Assembly: GCF_023923225.1 (NCBI RefSeq) | Contig: NZ_CP099489.1 | Coordinates: 4,216,001 to 4,280,000 of the forward strand | From: Ornithinimicrobium faecis | GTDB lineage: Bacteria; Actinomycetota; Actinomycetes; Actinomycetales; Dermatophilaceae | Length of the DNA stretch: 64,000 nucleotides | Direction of reading: 5' to 3' | Program-made: the position numbers and the translations under genes | Notes under the pieces: model-generated | Seen by the model: only the letters and a program-made list of their open reading frames with translations | Databases searched by the model: none | Told to the model about the DNA's origin: nothing | Part shown: positions 17,996-25,190 of the stretch, piece after piece | Numbering within the stretch: position 1 is the first letter of the stretch | Layout of the letters: every line of letters begins with the position of its first letter

Positions 17996-19299
17996 GCACC
18001 GTGGACACCATCGGCACCGAGGAAGGCTCCGGCCGGACCACCGAGACCCCGGCACGAGGGGTGGCCGAGGCGCTCGCGCACTGGGCTGCCACGACAGAGC
18101 CGTCGCCGGCCGATCTCGAGGTGGCCGATCGCAGCCTGCTCGACACGGTCGCGGTCGCGCTGGCGGCCCGCACCCACGAGATCCGCCCGGTCGTGGACGC
18201 CCTGGAGACCCAGGCCGCCCGCTGGGCCGCGCTGGCCCACGTCATCGACTTCGACGACCTGCACCTGCCCTCGACCACTCACATCTCGACCGTGTGCGTC
18301 CCCGTCGCGCTGGCGACCGCGGGCCACGACGGCGACATCGCGGCCCGGGCCTATCTGGCCGGTGCCGGCGTGATGGCCCGCCTCGGCACGGCCCTGGGCT
18401 GGAAGCACTACACCGCGGGCTGGCACGCCACCACGACCTCCGGTGCGATCGCGGCGGCCGTGGTGGCTGGCGTCGCCCACGGCCTGACGCAGGAGCAGCT
18501 GGCCACCGCCATCGCGCTGGCCGTGCCGGCCTCCGGCGGTGTGCAGCGAGCCTTTGGCACCGACGCCAAGAGCCTGCAGGTCGGCCTGGCCGCCCAGGCC
18601 GGGGTCCAGGCTGCCCAGCTCGCGGAGGCCGGCGCCAGTGCGGACCCGCGTGCGGTGGAGGCCTGGATGAGCCTGCTCGGTGGCGACCCGGACCACCCGC
18701 TGGTGGTCGACCCGGCCTCGGACTCCGACATGATCCCGGACGGGCTGGCCATCAAGGTCTATCCCGCCTGCTATGCCCTGCAGCGCCCGATCGGTGCGCT
18801 CCGGGAGACCGCGGGTGGTCCCGTTCAGGCGCAGGACGTCACCGCGATCCGTCTGCGCACACCGCGCGGCACGGTCACCCCGCTGGTGCACAGCCGCCCG
18901 CACACCGGGCTGGAGGGCAAGTTCTCCCTGGAGTATGCCGCCGCCACCGCCCTCCTCGACGACCACTCGGGCTTCGGTGCCTTCGGCGACGAGGCGGTGC
19001 AGCGCCCCGATGCCCAGCGCCTGGTCGAGCTCACCCAGATCACGCTGACCGACGAGACCGGCGACGGCCTGCTCGTCGGTGCGGTCGATGTCGAGGTCGA
19101 CCTCACCGACGGCACGACCGTCACCGGATCGCTGGACCTGCCCCCCGGCTCGCCCGGCAAGCCGCCGACCGAGGCGGAGATGACCGCCAAGGTGGCGGAC
19201 TGCCTGCAGCTGGGCGGCATCACCAGCGTCGCCCCGAGCGACATCACCTGGTCCACCGGTGCCCGGCTGCTGTCCACCCAACTGGCGCCAGGCAGCTGA
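17992..19299 (+). CDS. MmgE/PrpD family protein (dehydratase/decarboxylase type)
   Basis: Member of the family that includes 2-methylcitrate dehydratase and cis-aconitate decarboxylase, 435 residues. Family residues are in place: DFDD (86-89) with His97, GWHATTTSG with His145, Lys193 in DAKSLQVG, and Tyr in YPACYALQRP. The segment just before the DFDD motif looks about 20 residues shorter than usual, where most members have a Gly-rich loop. The start ATG overlaps the CaiB stop. It could make or remove a double bond, or decarboxylate a tricarboxylate, upstream of the CoA steps; the reaction cannot be read from the sequence. Confidence 0.82.
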   Translation: MSTVDTIGTEEGSGRTTETPARGVAEALAHWAATTEPSPADLEVADRSLLDTVAVALAARTHEIRPVVDALETQAARWAALAHVIDFDDLHLPSTTHISTVCVPVALATAGHDGDIAARAYLAGAGVMARLGTALGWKHYTAGWHATTTSGAIAAAVVAGVAHGLTQEQLATAIALAVPASGGVQRAFGTDAKSLQVGLAAQAGVQAAQLAEAGASADPRAVEAWMSLLGGDPDHPLVVDPASDSDMIPDGLAIKVYPACYALQRPIGALRETAGGPVQAQDVTAIRLRTPRGTVTPLVHSRPHTGLEGKFSLEYAAATALLDDHSGFGAFGDEAVQRPDAQRLVELTQITLTDETGDGLLVGAVDVEVDLTDGTTVTGSLDLPPGSPGKPPTEAEMTAKVADCLQLGGITSVAPSDITWSTGARLLSTQLAPGS

Positions 19300-19353
19300 G
19301 CCGGCCCCTCCGCATACGCACTCACCACGCACCAGAACAAGAGAGAAGGACCC

Positions 19354-20550
19354 ATGAGCACCACGTCGACCACCAGCGAGATGCTGTCCGACGAAGAGGT
19401 CGAGATCGTCCGCCTGGTGCGGGAGTTCGTCACCGAGCAGGTCAAGCCGGTCGCCTCGGAGCTGGAGCACGCCAACACCTATCCCGAGGAACTCATCGAC
19501 GCGATGAAGGAGATGGGCATCTTCGGTTTGGCCATCCCCGAGCCGTGGGGTGAGGCGCAGGTAAGCCTGCCGGCCTATTGCCTGGTCACCGAGGAGCTGG
19601 CCCGCGGCTGGATGTCCTTGGCCGGTGCCATGGGCGGGCACACCGTCGTCGCCAAGCTGATCCTGGCCTATGGCACGCAGGAGCAGAAGGACACCTATCT
19701 GCCCCGCATGGCCACCGGTGAGCTGCGCGCCACGATGGCGCTCACCGAGCCCGGCGGCGGCTCCGACCTGCAGGCCATGCGCACCACGGCCAAGGTCGAC
19801 GGCGACGACTATGTCGTCAATGGCTCCAAGACCTGGATCACCAACGCCCGCAAGGCCGAGCTGATCGCGCTGATGGTCAAGACCGACCCCGAGGCCGAGC
19901 CGCGCCACAAGGGCGTCTCGATCCTGCTGGTGGAGAAGGAGGGCGAGGACGGGCGCGAGGGCTTCCACCTCTCCCGCGACCTGCCCAAGCTGGGCTACAA
20001 GGGCGTGGAGAGCTGCGAGATCGCCTTCGACGGCATGCGCGTCCCGCGCTCGGCGCTGCTCGGCACGCAGGAGGGTGTCGGCTTCGCCCAGATGATGAAG
20101 GGCCTGGAGGTCGGCCGGCTGCAGGTGGCCTCCCGCGCGCTCGGAGTCGGCCGGGCCGCTCTGGAGGACTCGCTGCAGTATGCCCAGGAGCGTGAGTCCT
20201 TCGGCGTCCCGATCTGGAAGCACCAGTCGATCGGCAACTATCTCGCCGAGATGGCCACCAAGCTGGTCGCCGCCCGGCAGCTCACGCTGCACGCGGCGCG
20301 CGCCTTCGACGCAGGTCAGCGGGCCGACATGGAGGCCGGCATGGCCAAACTGTTTGCCTCCGAGGTCGGCATGGAGATCGCCCTGGACGCGATCCGGATC
20401 CACGGCGGCTATGGCTATTCCACCGAGTTTGACGTGGAGCGCTATTTCCGCGACGCACCGCTGATGATCGTCGGCGAGGGCACCAACGAGATCCAGAAGA
20501 ACGTCATTGCCCGGCAGTTGGTCAAGCGCGGCAACGTGGACCCCGTATGA
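19354..20550 (+). CDS. Acyl-CoA dehydrogenase
   Basis: FAD-dependent dehydrogenase of 398 residues, a normal length. FAD-binding [20 protein letters not shown], the C-terminal [19 protein letters not shown], and the catalytic Glu in [11 protein letters not shown] are all present. GAGAGAAGGA lies just before the ATG. It overlaps the lyase gene (ATGA). In this operon it would introduce a double bond into a branched dicarboxylyl-CoA such as methylsuccinyl-CoA. Methylsuccinyl-CoA dehydrogenases of the ethylmalonyl-CoA pathway are usually longer (about 550 residues), so the exact substrate is open. Confidence 0.9.
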   Translation: MSTTSTTSEMLSDEEVEIVRLVREFVTEQVKPVASELEHANTYPEELIDAMKEMGIFGLAIPEPWGEAQVSLPAYCLVTEELARGWMSLAGAMGGHTVVAKLILAYGTQEQKDTYLPRMATGELRATMALTEPGGGSDLQAMRTTAKVDGDDYVVNGSKTWITNARKAELIALMVKTDPEAEPRHKGVSILLVEKEGEDGREGFHLSRDLPKLGYKGVESCEIAFDGMRVPRSALLGTQEGVGFAQMMKGLEVGRLQVASRALGVGRAALEDSLQYAQERESFGVPIWKHQSIGNYLAEMATKLVAARQLTLHAARAFDAGQRADMEAGMAKLFASEVGMEIALDAIRIHGGYGYSTEFDVERYFRDAPLMIVGEGTNEIQKNVIARQLVKRGNVDPV

Positions 20551-21437
20551 CGCCCGCTCACCTCCCTGAGACAGGTGACACTGGGCCGGTGGTCCAGGAG
20601 GCCCGCTCGTTCCTGTTTGTCCCCGGCGACCGGCCGGAGCGCTTCGACAAGGCCGTTGCCAGCGGCGCCGACGTGGTCATCATCGACCTCGAGGACGCCG
20701 TCGCCCCCGAGGCCAAGAGCTCGGCCCGGGACGCTGCGGTCGCCTGGCTCGCGGCCGGCGGACGGGCTGCCGTGCGGGTCAACGCAGCCGACCACCCCGA
20801 GCACCAGGCTGACGTGGCTGCCCTGGCTGGGATCTCCTCTGGCACACCAGACTCGGGCCTGCTGGCCGTGGTGCTGCCCAAGGCGGATGACCCCGCCATC
20901 GCGAGCAGGGTCGCCGCGCAGACCGACGTGCCGGTGCTTGCCCTCGTGGAGTCGGCGCTCGGCATCGTGCGCGCTCATGAACTCGCTTCTGCCACAGGCG
21001 TTTCCCGGCTGGCGTTCGGTCACCTGGACTATGCAGTCGACCTGGGCAGTGGCAACGGTCGCGAGGCGGTGCTGCTGGCTCGCTCAACCCTCGTGATCGC
21101 CTCTCGCGCAGCCGGTCTGCCCGGACCGATCGACGGTGTCACCACCGCCCTCGACGACGCGCAGGTGCTGGCCGACGACCTGCACTATGCCCGCGACCTC
21201 GGCCTGACCGGCAAGCTGCTCATCCACCCCAAGCAGGTCGAGCCCACCCACGCCGCCCATCGACCCTCCGAGGAGGAGGTGGCCTGGGCGCAGCGCGTGA
21301 TCGAGGCTGCCGCTGCCGGGGGCGCCGTGCGCGTGGACGGAGACATGGTCGATGCGCCCGTCGTGGCGCGCGCCGAGGGGATCATCGCCCGGGCGGGTTC
21401 CGCCGCCCGGCCCGCCCAACCAGTTGAGGACGCCTGA
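20547..21437 (+). CDS. CitE-type CoA-ester lyase (HpcH/HpaI family)
   Basis: Lyase of 296 residues cleaving 3-hydroxyacyl-CoA dicarboxylates such as citramalyl-CoA or malyl-CoA. CitE features: RSFLFVPGDRPERFDKA, VIIDLEDAVAPEAKSSAR, AVRVNA (substrate Arg), the metal ligand Glu in LALVESALGI, the Asp in FGHLDYAVDLG, and the C-terminal GKLLIHPKQVE. One base overlaps the next gene (TGATG). It would perform the final cleavage, for example citramalyl-CoA to acetyl-CoA plus pyruvate, or methylmalyl-CoA to propionyl-CoA plus glyoxylate. Confidence 0.9.
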   Translation: MTPAHLPETGDTGPVVQEARSFLFVPGDRPERFDKAVASGADVVIIDLEDAVAPEAKSSARDAAVAWLAAGGRAAVRVNAADHPEHQADVAALAGISSGTPDSGLLAVVLPKADDPAIASRVAAQTDVPVLALVESALGIVRAHELASATGVSRLAFGHLDYAVDLGSGNGREAVLLARSTLVIASRAAGLPGPIDGVTTALDDAQVLADDLHYARDLGLTGKLLIHPKQVEPTHAAHRPSEEEVAWAQRVIEAAAAGGAVRVDGDMVDAPVVARAEGIIARAGSAARPAQPVEDA

Positions 21438-22246
21438 TGACCGAGACCACCACCCGCACCGAGGTGATCGCCGCCGAGCCGGTCGAGTCACTGGCCGCGA
21501 TGCTCGAGGTTCGAGTCCCGTTCACCGCCGGCTCGGCCGTGCCGCCGCTGTGGCACTGGATGTTCCTGCTGGACCGCCGGCTCCAGTCCGACCTGGGCAC
21601 CGACGGTCACCCGACCAGCGGCATCCCCGCCCCACCCGGCCCCGGGCGTCGCCGCATGTTTGCTGGCGGGCGAGTCACGACATACGCCCCGCTGATGATC
21701 GGTGAGCCCGCGACCAAGGTGACCTCGATCGCCAAGACCGCGGAGAAGGAGGGCCGCACCGGTCCGCTGACCTTCGTCACCGTCCTGCAGGAGATCAGCC
21801 AGGGCGGCGAGCTGGTGATCCGCGAGGAACAGGACATCGTCTATCGCGCCCCCGGGACCGGCGCCCTGCCGCCCGCGCCCGAGCCGCCCACACCCCCGGC
21901 CGGGCCGACCCTGAGCCTGGCGGTCGACGAGCGGATGCTGTTCCGATTCTCGGCGCTGACCTACAACACGCACCGCATCCACTATGACCTGGGCTATGTG
22001 CCGACCGAGGGTTATGACGGGTTGGTCATCCACGGCCCGCTGCAGGCGCTGTTGATGGGCGACCACATGCGACGCGAGGGCCTCGACCTGGTCGGACGGA
22101 CCTACGGCTATCGCCTGGTCTCACCGATGGTCGGCCCGCAGACACTGACCATCGTGCCCGGGCAGGAGGGCCTCGACCACGGCGCCGAGTCCCGCAGCGA
22201 GGCCGGTGCCATCTGTGCGGTCAGCACGCTGACCGAGCCGGTCTGA
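21437..22246 (+). CDS. HTD2/MaoC-type acyl-CoA hydratase (mesaconyl-C4-CoA hydratase-like)
   Basis: Double hot-dog hydratase of 269 residues. The C-terminal hydratase motif reads FSALTYNTHRIHYD, followed by GLVIHGPLQALL; the N-terminal half carries PPLWHWMFLLD and the GRRRMFAGGRV stretch typical of HTD2-like, FAS1-dehydratase-type proteins. Mesaconyl-C4-CoA hydratase of the 3-hydroxypropionate bicycle belongs to this group. It ends the operon and would hydrate the enoyl-CoA to the 3-hydroxyacyl-CoA cleaved by the lyase encoded just upstream. Confidence 0.82.
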   Translation: MTETTTRTEVIAAEPVESLAAMLEVRVPFTAGSAVPPLWHWMFLLDRRLQSDLGTDGHPTSGIPAPPGPGRRRMFAGGRVTTYAPLMIGEPATKVTSIAKTAEKEGRTGPLTFVTVLQEISQGGELVIREEQDIVYRAPGTGALPPAPEPPTPPAGPTLSLAVDERMLFRFSALTYNTHRIHYDLGYVPTEGYDGLVIHGPLQALLMGDHMRREGLDLVGRTYGYRLVSPMVGPQTLTIVPGQEGLDHGAESRSEAGAICAVSTLTEPV

Positions 22247-22271
22247 GCCCGCTCCTCCGAGCGTGCATTGG

Positions 22272-22317
22272 GGGGACGTGACATTGGTGCATCTCAGGCC
22301 ACCAATGTCACGTCCCC
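22272..22317. terminator. Perfect 18-bp stem-loop after the CoA operon
   Basis: GGGGACGTGACATTGGTG (22272-22289) and CACCAATGTCACGTCCCC (22300-22317) pair perfectly around a 10-base loop. It lies 25 bases after the hydratase stop and ends 24 bases before the next start, so a terminator is most likely. The perfect symmetry would also fit a protein-binding site. There is no U-run. Confidence 0.6.
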
Positions 22318-22341
22318 AGCACACGCGCGTAGGCTTGAGTG

Positions 22342-22569
22342 ATGAGCCAGCCCCAGGAGGTCCCGATCCGGGACGAGTCGATCCGACTCGGTCAACTGCT
22401 CAAGCTGGCCGGGGTCGTGCAGGACGGCGCGATGGCTCGCATGGTCATCGAGAACGGCGAGGTCACGGTCGATGGGGAGACCGTGATGCGCCGCGGCATC
22501 CAGGTGCGGCCCGGAGCCATCGTGAAGTATGCCGACGCTGACCTGCTGGTGACGACCGAACCTCAGTGA
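22342..22569 (+). CDS. Small S4-domain RNA-binding protein (YaaA-like)
   Basis: Protein of 75 residues made almost entirely of one S4 RNA-binding fold: IRLGQLLKLAGVVQDGAMA, VIENGEVTVDGE, and VRPGAIVKY. Related small S4 proteins (YaaA, YbcJ) bind structured RNA or ribosomes. The GTG directly before the ATG could also start translation and would add one residue. The 3' end lies in a short tandem duplication. Confidence 0.88.
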   Translation: MSQPQEVPIRDESIRLGQLLKLAGVVQDGAMARMVIENGEVTVDGETVMRRGIQVRPGAIVKYADADLLVTTEPQ

Positions 22570-22589
22570 CGACCGAACCTCAGTGACGA
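22549..22589. repeat. 17-bp tandem duplication spanning the S4 gene stop
   Basis: GTGACGACCGAACCTCA occurs at 22549-22565 and 22566-22582, with a third partial copy (GTGACGA) at 22583-22589. The first copy encodes the last residues (VTTEPQ) and the second lies just beyond the stop. Confidence 0.85.
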
Positions 22590-22627
22590 TTGAACGTCTG
22601 CCGCGTCAGCGCGATTGAGTTGACCAC

Positions 22628-22774
22628 TCAGGCGGTGAGTTTGGCCGCACGCTCCATCCGGTCGAGGGACTCGGTGGCGTGATCCAGTGACATCGCAGAG
22701 TCATCCTTGCGGCAATACATGAGCATCTTGCGCAGTCTTGCCCGGTCCTTCTTGACCAGCTCCCCTTTATAGGT
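22628..22774 (-). pseudogene. Possible gene remnant
   Basis: On the reverse strand an open stretch reads YKGELVKKDRARLRKM, then LMYCRKDDSAMSLDHATES, then a charged end and a stop at 22628. It begins right after an in-frame TGA, with no good start or ribosome-binding site. The Lys/Arg/Asp-rich composition looks like the C-terminal tail of a real protein, so this may be the 3' relic of a lost gene. I do not recognise the family. Confidence 0.25.
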
Positions 22775-22796
22775 TCAGGCAATGCTTCGGTGTGCT

Positions 22797-23465
22797 TCAC
22801 AGGAGCCCCCGCTCGCGGGCAGTGGTCACGGCCGCCGTCCGGTTGTCCACACCGAGCTTCTCGTAGGTGTGCACCAGGTGTGTCTTGACGGTGGCCTCGC
22901 TGACGAACATGGCCTTGGCGATGGCCCGGTTGCTCGTGCCCTGTTGCACCAGTCGAAGCACCTCCAGCTCGCGCGGCGTCAGGGTCGGCTCGGCCGGGGC
23001 CCGCATCCGTTGCACCAGTCGCTGGGCCAGGCCGCTGGCCAGCACCGTTTCCCCCCGGGCCGCGGCTGCGACAGCGTCGGCGATCGCCTCTGGCGAGGCG
23101 TCCTTGAGCAGATAGCCGGAGGCGCCGGCCTCGACGGCGCGCACGATGTCGGCGTCGTGGTCGTAGGTCGTCAGGATCAGCACCGCGGGTGGCCGCGCCC
23201 TCGCATCATCGCCACCGCCACTGCCACTGCCGCCACCACCACTGCCAGTCAGAATGCGTTGGGTGGTGGCGACGCCGTCCAGGCCGTCGCCGAGGTTGAG
23301 GTCCATCAGCACCACGTCCGGGTTCAGGCCCGGCACCAGAGCGAGCGCCTGCTCACCCGAGGCAGCCTCGCCGACCACCTCCACCCGACCCGTGGCCTCC
23401 AACACGGCCCGCAGGCCGGACCGGACGACCGGGTGGTCATCCACCAGCAACACCCGCACACTCAT
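22797..23465 (-). CDS. NarL/LuxR-type response regulator
   Basis: Regulator of 222 residues: an N-terminal receiver (VRVLLVDDHPVVRSG, phospho-acceptor Asp55 in VVLMDLNLGD, Lys in GYLLKDAS) and a C-terminal LuxR helix-turn-helix (LTPRELEVLRLVQQGTSNR, SEATVKTHLVHTYEKLGVDN). An insertion of Gly and Ser (TGSGGGGSGSGGG, about residues 73-85) interrupts the receiver between helix 3 and strand 4, where relatives have a short loop. Its start overlaps the stop of the kinase gene by four bases. Last gene of the MMPL-acetyltransferase-kinase-regulator operon and probably its regulator. Confidence 0.92.
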   Translation of the reverse strand: MSVRVLLVDDHPVVRSGLRAVLEATGRVEVVGEAASGEQALALVPGLNPDVVLMDLNLGDGLDGVATTQRILTGSGGGGSGSGGGDDARARPPAVLILTTYDHDADIVRAVEAGASGYLLKDASPEAIADAVAAAARGETVLASGLAQRLVQRMRAPAEPTLTPRELEVLRLVQQGTSNRAIAKAMFVSEATVKTHLVHTYEKLGVDNRTAAVTTARERGLL

Positions 23466-24721
23466 GCGCGCCTCCCGCTCTCCTGTGCCGCCCCAGCCAC
23501 GGTCAGCGGCAGGTGTGCCCCGAGGACCGTGCCATCGCCGGGCGCCGACTCCACCACCAGGTCACCGCCCAGGTCCCGCAACCGCTCACGCATCGAGCGC
23601 AGTCCATAGCCGCCGCGTGCCGCCGGCAGCGGCACCGCGCTCTCCCATCCGGCGGCGTCGAACCCGGCGCCATCGTCAGCCACGTCGAGGCGCACCTGGT
23701 CCGGTGCGGTCGTCAGCGTGACCATCACCCGGTTGGCTCCGGAGTGCTGTCGCACGTTGGCCAGGGCGCTCTGGGCCACCCGCAGCAGCGCCACCTCCTG
23801 AGCGGTGGCCAGGTGGACCTCCGGCCCGTCCGCGGTGAACTCCGCGACGATGCCGGTCTCCCCCGACATGCTGGCCACCAGGCGGGACAGCGCGGCGGAC
23901 AACCCGGATCCCTCCAGGGCCGCCGGAGTGAGGGCGTTGACCACCCGCCGCGACTCCTCGAGGTTCTCCCCTGCCGTCTCCTCGATCTGACGCAGGAGCG
24001 TATGCAGCTGGGCCGGGTCATCGCGTTGCGCCCCGGCCCGAGCGAGCAGCAGGATCGAGGAAAACCCCTGGGCGAGGGTGTCGTGGATGTCGCGGGACAG
24101 GCGCGTGCGCTCGGCCAGCGCACCGCTCTCGCGCTGGGTGCGGGTCAGGTCGTCATGCAGCACCACCATCTCCTCCTGGGTGGCCACCAACCGGTCCACG
24201 AGCTGTTGCCGCTCGACCGCCTCCTGGGCCAGGAGTTGCTCACCGCGCGAGGCCGCGAGCGCCACCAGACAGCCGATGCTCGGACCGAGAATGGCACCCG
24301 CCGGGTGCGTGCCGAGGTCAACCTGCACCCCGATCACGACGGCCAGCACCAGCACGGAGTAGACGACCGCGAGGGGGAACGCCATCAGATGCACCGACAG
24401 CAGCCACAGGGCAAAGGCCACCCAGACGAAGTCCGGGGAGACCACGACCAACCCACCCCACAGCAGGGTGAGGCCAAGGAGCCACCAGGGGCCAGCCCCC
24501 GCAGTGACGAACGTCGCGCGCCAGGCCGTCCCCACGACATACCAGGTCGCCGTGACCAGGACCAGCGGCACCAGCCACCGCAGGTCGGCCCCCGAGCCGA
24601 CCGCGCGCACCAGGCCGATCACCAGCAGGAGGGCAAAGAGCGTGTGGCGACCCACGGCCAACCACCGCGCCACCCCACTCTTGGGGAGGCTCGAACTGAC
24701 AGCTGCACCTTCCCCAGCCAT
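23462..24721 (-). CDS. NarL-type sensor histidine kinase
   Basis: Kinase of 419 residues. Five or six membrane helices in the first 150 residues form a membrane-embedded sensor. A coiled dimerisation region leads to the HisKA_3 box TRLSRDIHDTLAQGFSSI with His213, and a compact ATPase domain (VTLTTAPDQVRLDVADDG, GGYGLRSMRERL) follows. I chose the ATG at 24721, one base after the stop of the acetyltransferase gene; an earlier start would read through that gene in another frame. It pairs with the regulator encoded directly downstream. Confidence 0.9.
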   Translation of the reverse strand: MAGEGAAVSSSLPKSGVARWLAVGRHTLFALLLVIGLVRAVGSGADLRWLVPLVLVTATWYVVGTAWRATFVTAGAGPWWLLGLTLLWGGLVVVSPDFVWVAFALWLLSVHLMAFPLAVVYSVLVLAVVIGVQVDLGTHPAGAILGPSIGCLVALAASRGEQLLAQEAVERQQLVDRLVATQEEMVVLHDDLTRTQRESGALAERTRLSRDIHDTLAQGFSSILLLARAGAQRDDPAQLHTLLRQIEETAGENLEESRRVVNALTPAALEGSGLSAALSRLVASMSGETGIVAEFTADGPEVHLATAQEVALLRVAQSALANVRQHSGANRVMVTLTTAPDQVRLDVADDGAGFDAAGWESAVPLPAARGGYGLRSMRERLRDLGGDLVVESAPGDGTVLGAHLPLTVAGAAQESGRRA

Positions 24722-24722
24722 G

Positions 24723-25190
24723 TCAGCCGCCCGTCCCGACCCGGCGACGTTCCTCGAGCTCGGGATCCAGGAACCGCCCGAGCGTGACCGTCTCCTGATC
24801 GGTGTAGCCCAGGGCCGCGTAGAACTCGAGGACGGCGTCGTTGCCCTGCCGCACCATGAGCTGGATCTTGGGCGCACCCTGGTCGCGCAGCCAGGCCTCG
24901 CTCGCTCCCATGAGGTGGCGGCCCACCCCGCTGCGGCGCTGGCCCGGGGCGACCGCCAGGTAGTAGACCCACCCGCGGTGCCCGTCATGCCCAACCATCG
25001 CGGTGCCGACGAGATCCTGGTCCTCCACCGCGGCGAGCACCGTTGACGTCGGCGATTCCAGGGCCCGTGCGAGGTCGGCGTGCGGGTCGTTCCACGGACG
25101 GGTCAGCCCGCACTGGGTCCACAGCGCCACGGCACGACCCGCCTCGTGCGGGGCCAGGTCACGAATCTCCACGTCCCGAGTGTGCCGCAT
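24723..25190 (-). CDS. GNAT-family N-acetyltransferase (YpeA-like)
   Basis: Acetyltransferase of 155 residues. The N-terminus WTQCGLTRPWNDPHADL is characteristic of the YpeA subgroup, and YYLAVAPGQRRSGVGRHLM is the acetyl-CoA-binding loop; FYAALGY follows. The ATG at 25190 (MRHTRD) is used here; a GTG at 25172 would give a slightly shorter protein and a smaller overlap with the end of the MMPL gene. Substrate unknown. Confidence 0.85.
   Translation of the reverse strand: MRHTRDVEIRDLAPHEAGRAVALWTQCGLTRPWNDPHADLARALESPTSTVLAAVEDQDLVGTAMVGHDGHRGWVYYLAVAPGQRRSGVGRHLMGASEAWLRDQGAPKIQLMVRQGNDAVLEFYAALGYTDQETVTLGRFLDPELEERRRVGTGG

Noticed and set aside
17839..20403. Long antisense open frame opposite the MmgE/PrpD and acyl-CoA dehydrogenase genes
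   Set aside because: Same reasoning: the forward frames are well-conserved enzymes, and the antisense product has no recognisable domain.
22606..22800. A 64-codon reverse frame after the NarL-type regulator
   Set aside because: Its product looks random; a different reverse frame in the same stretch looks more protein-like and is listed as a possible remnant.
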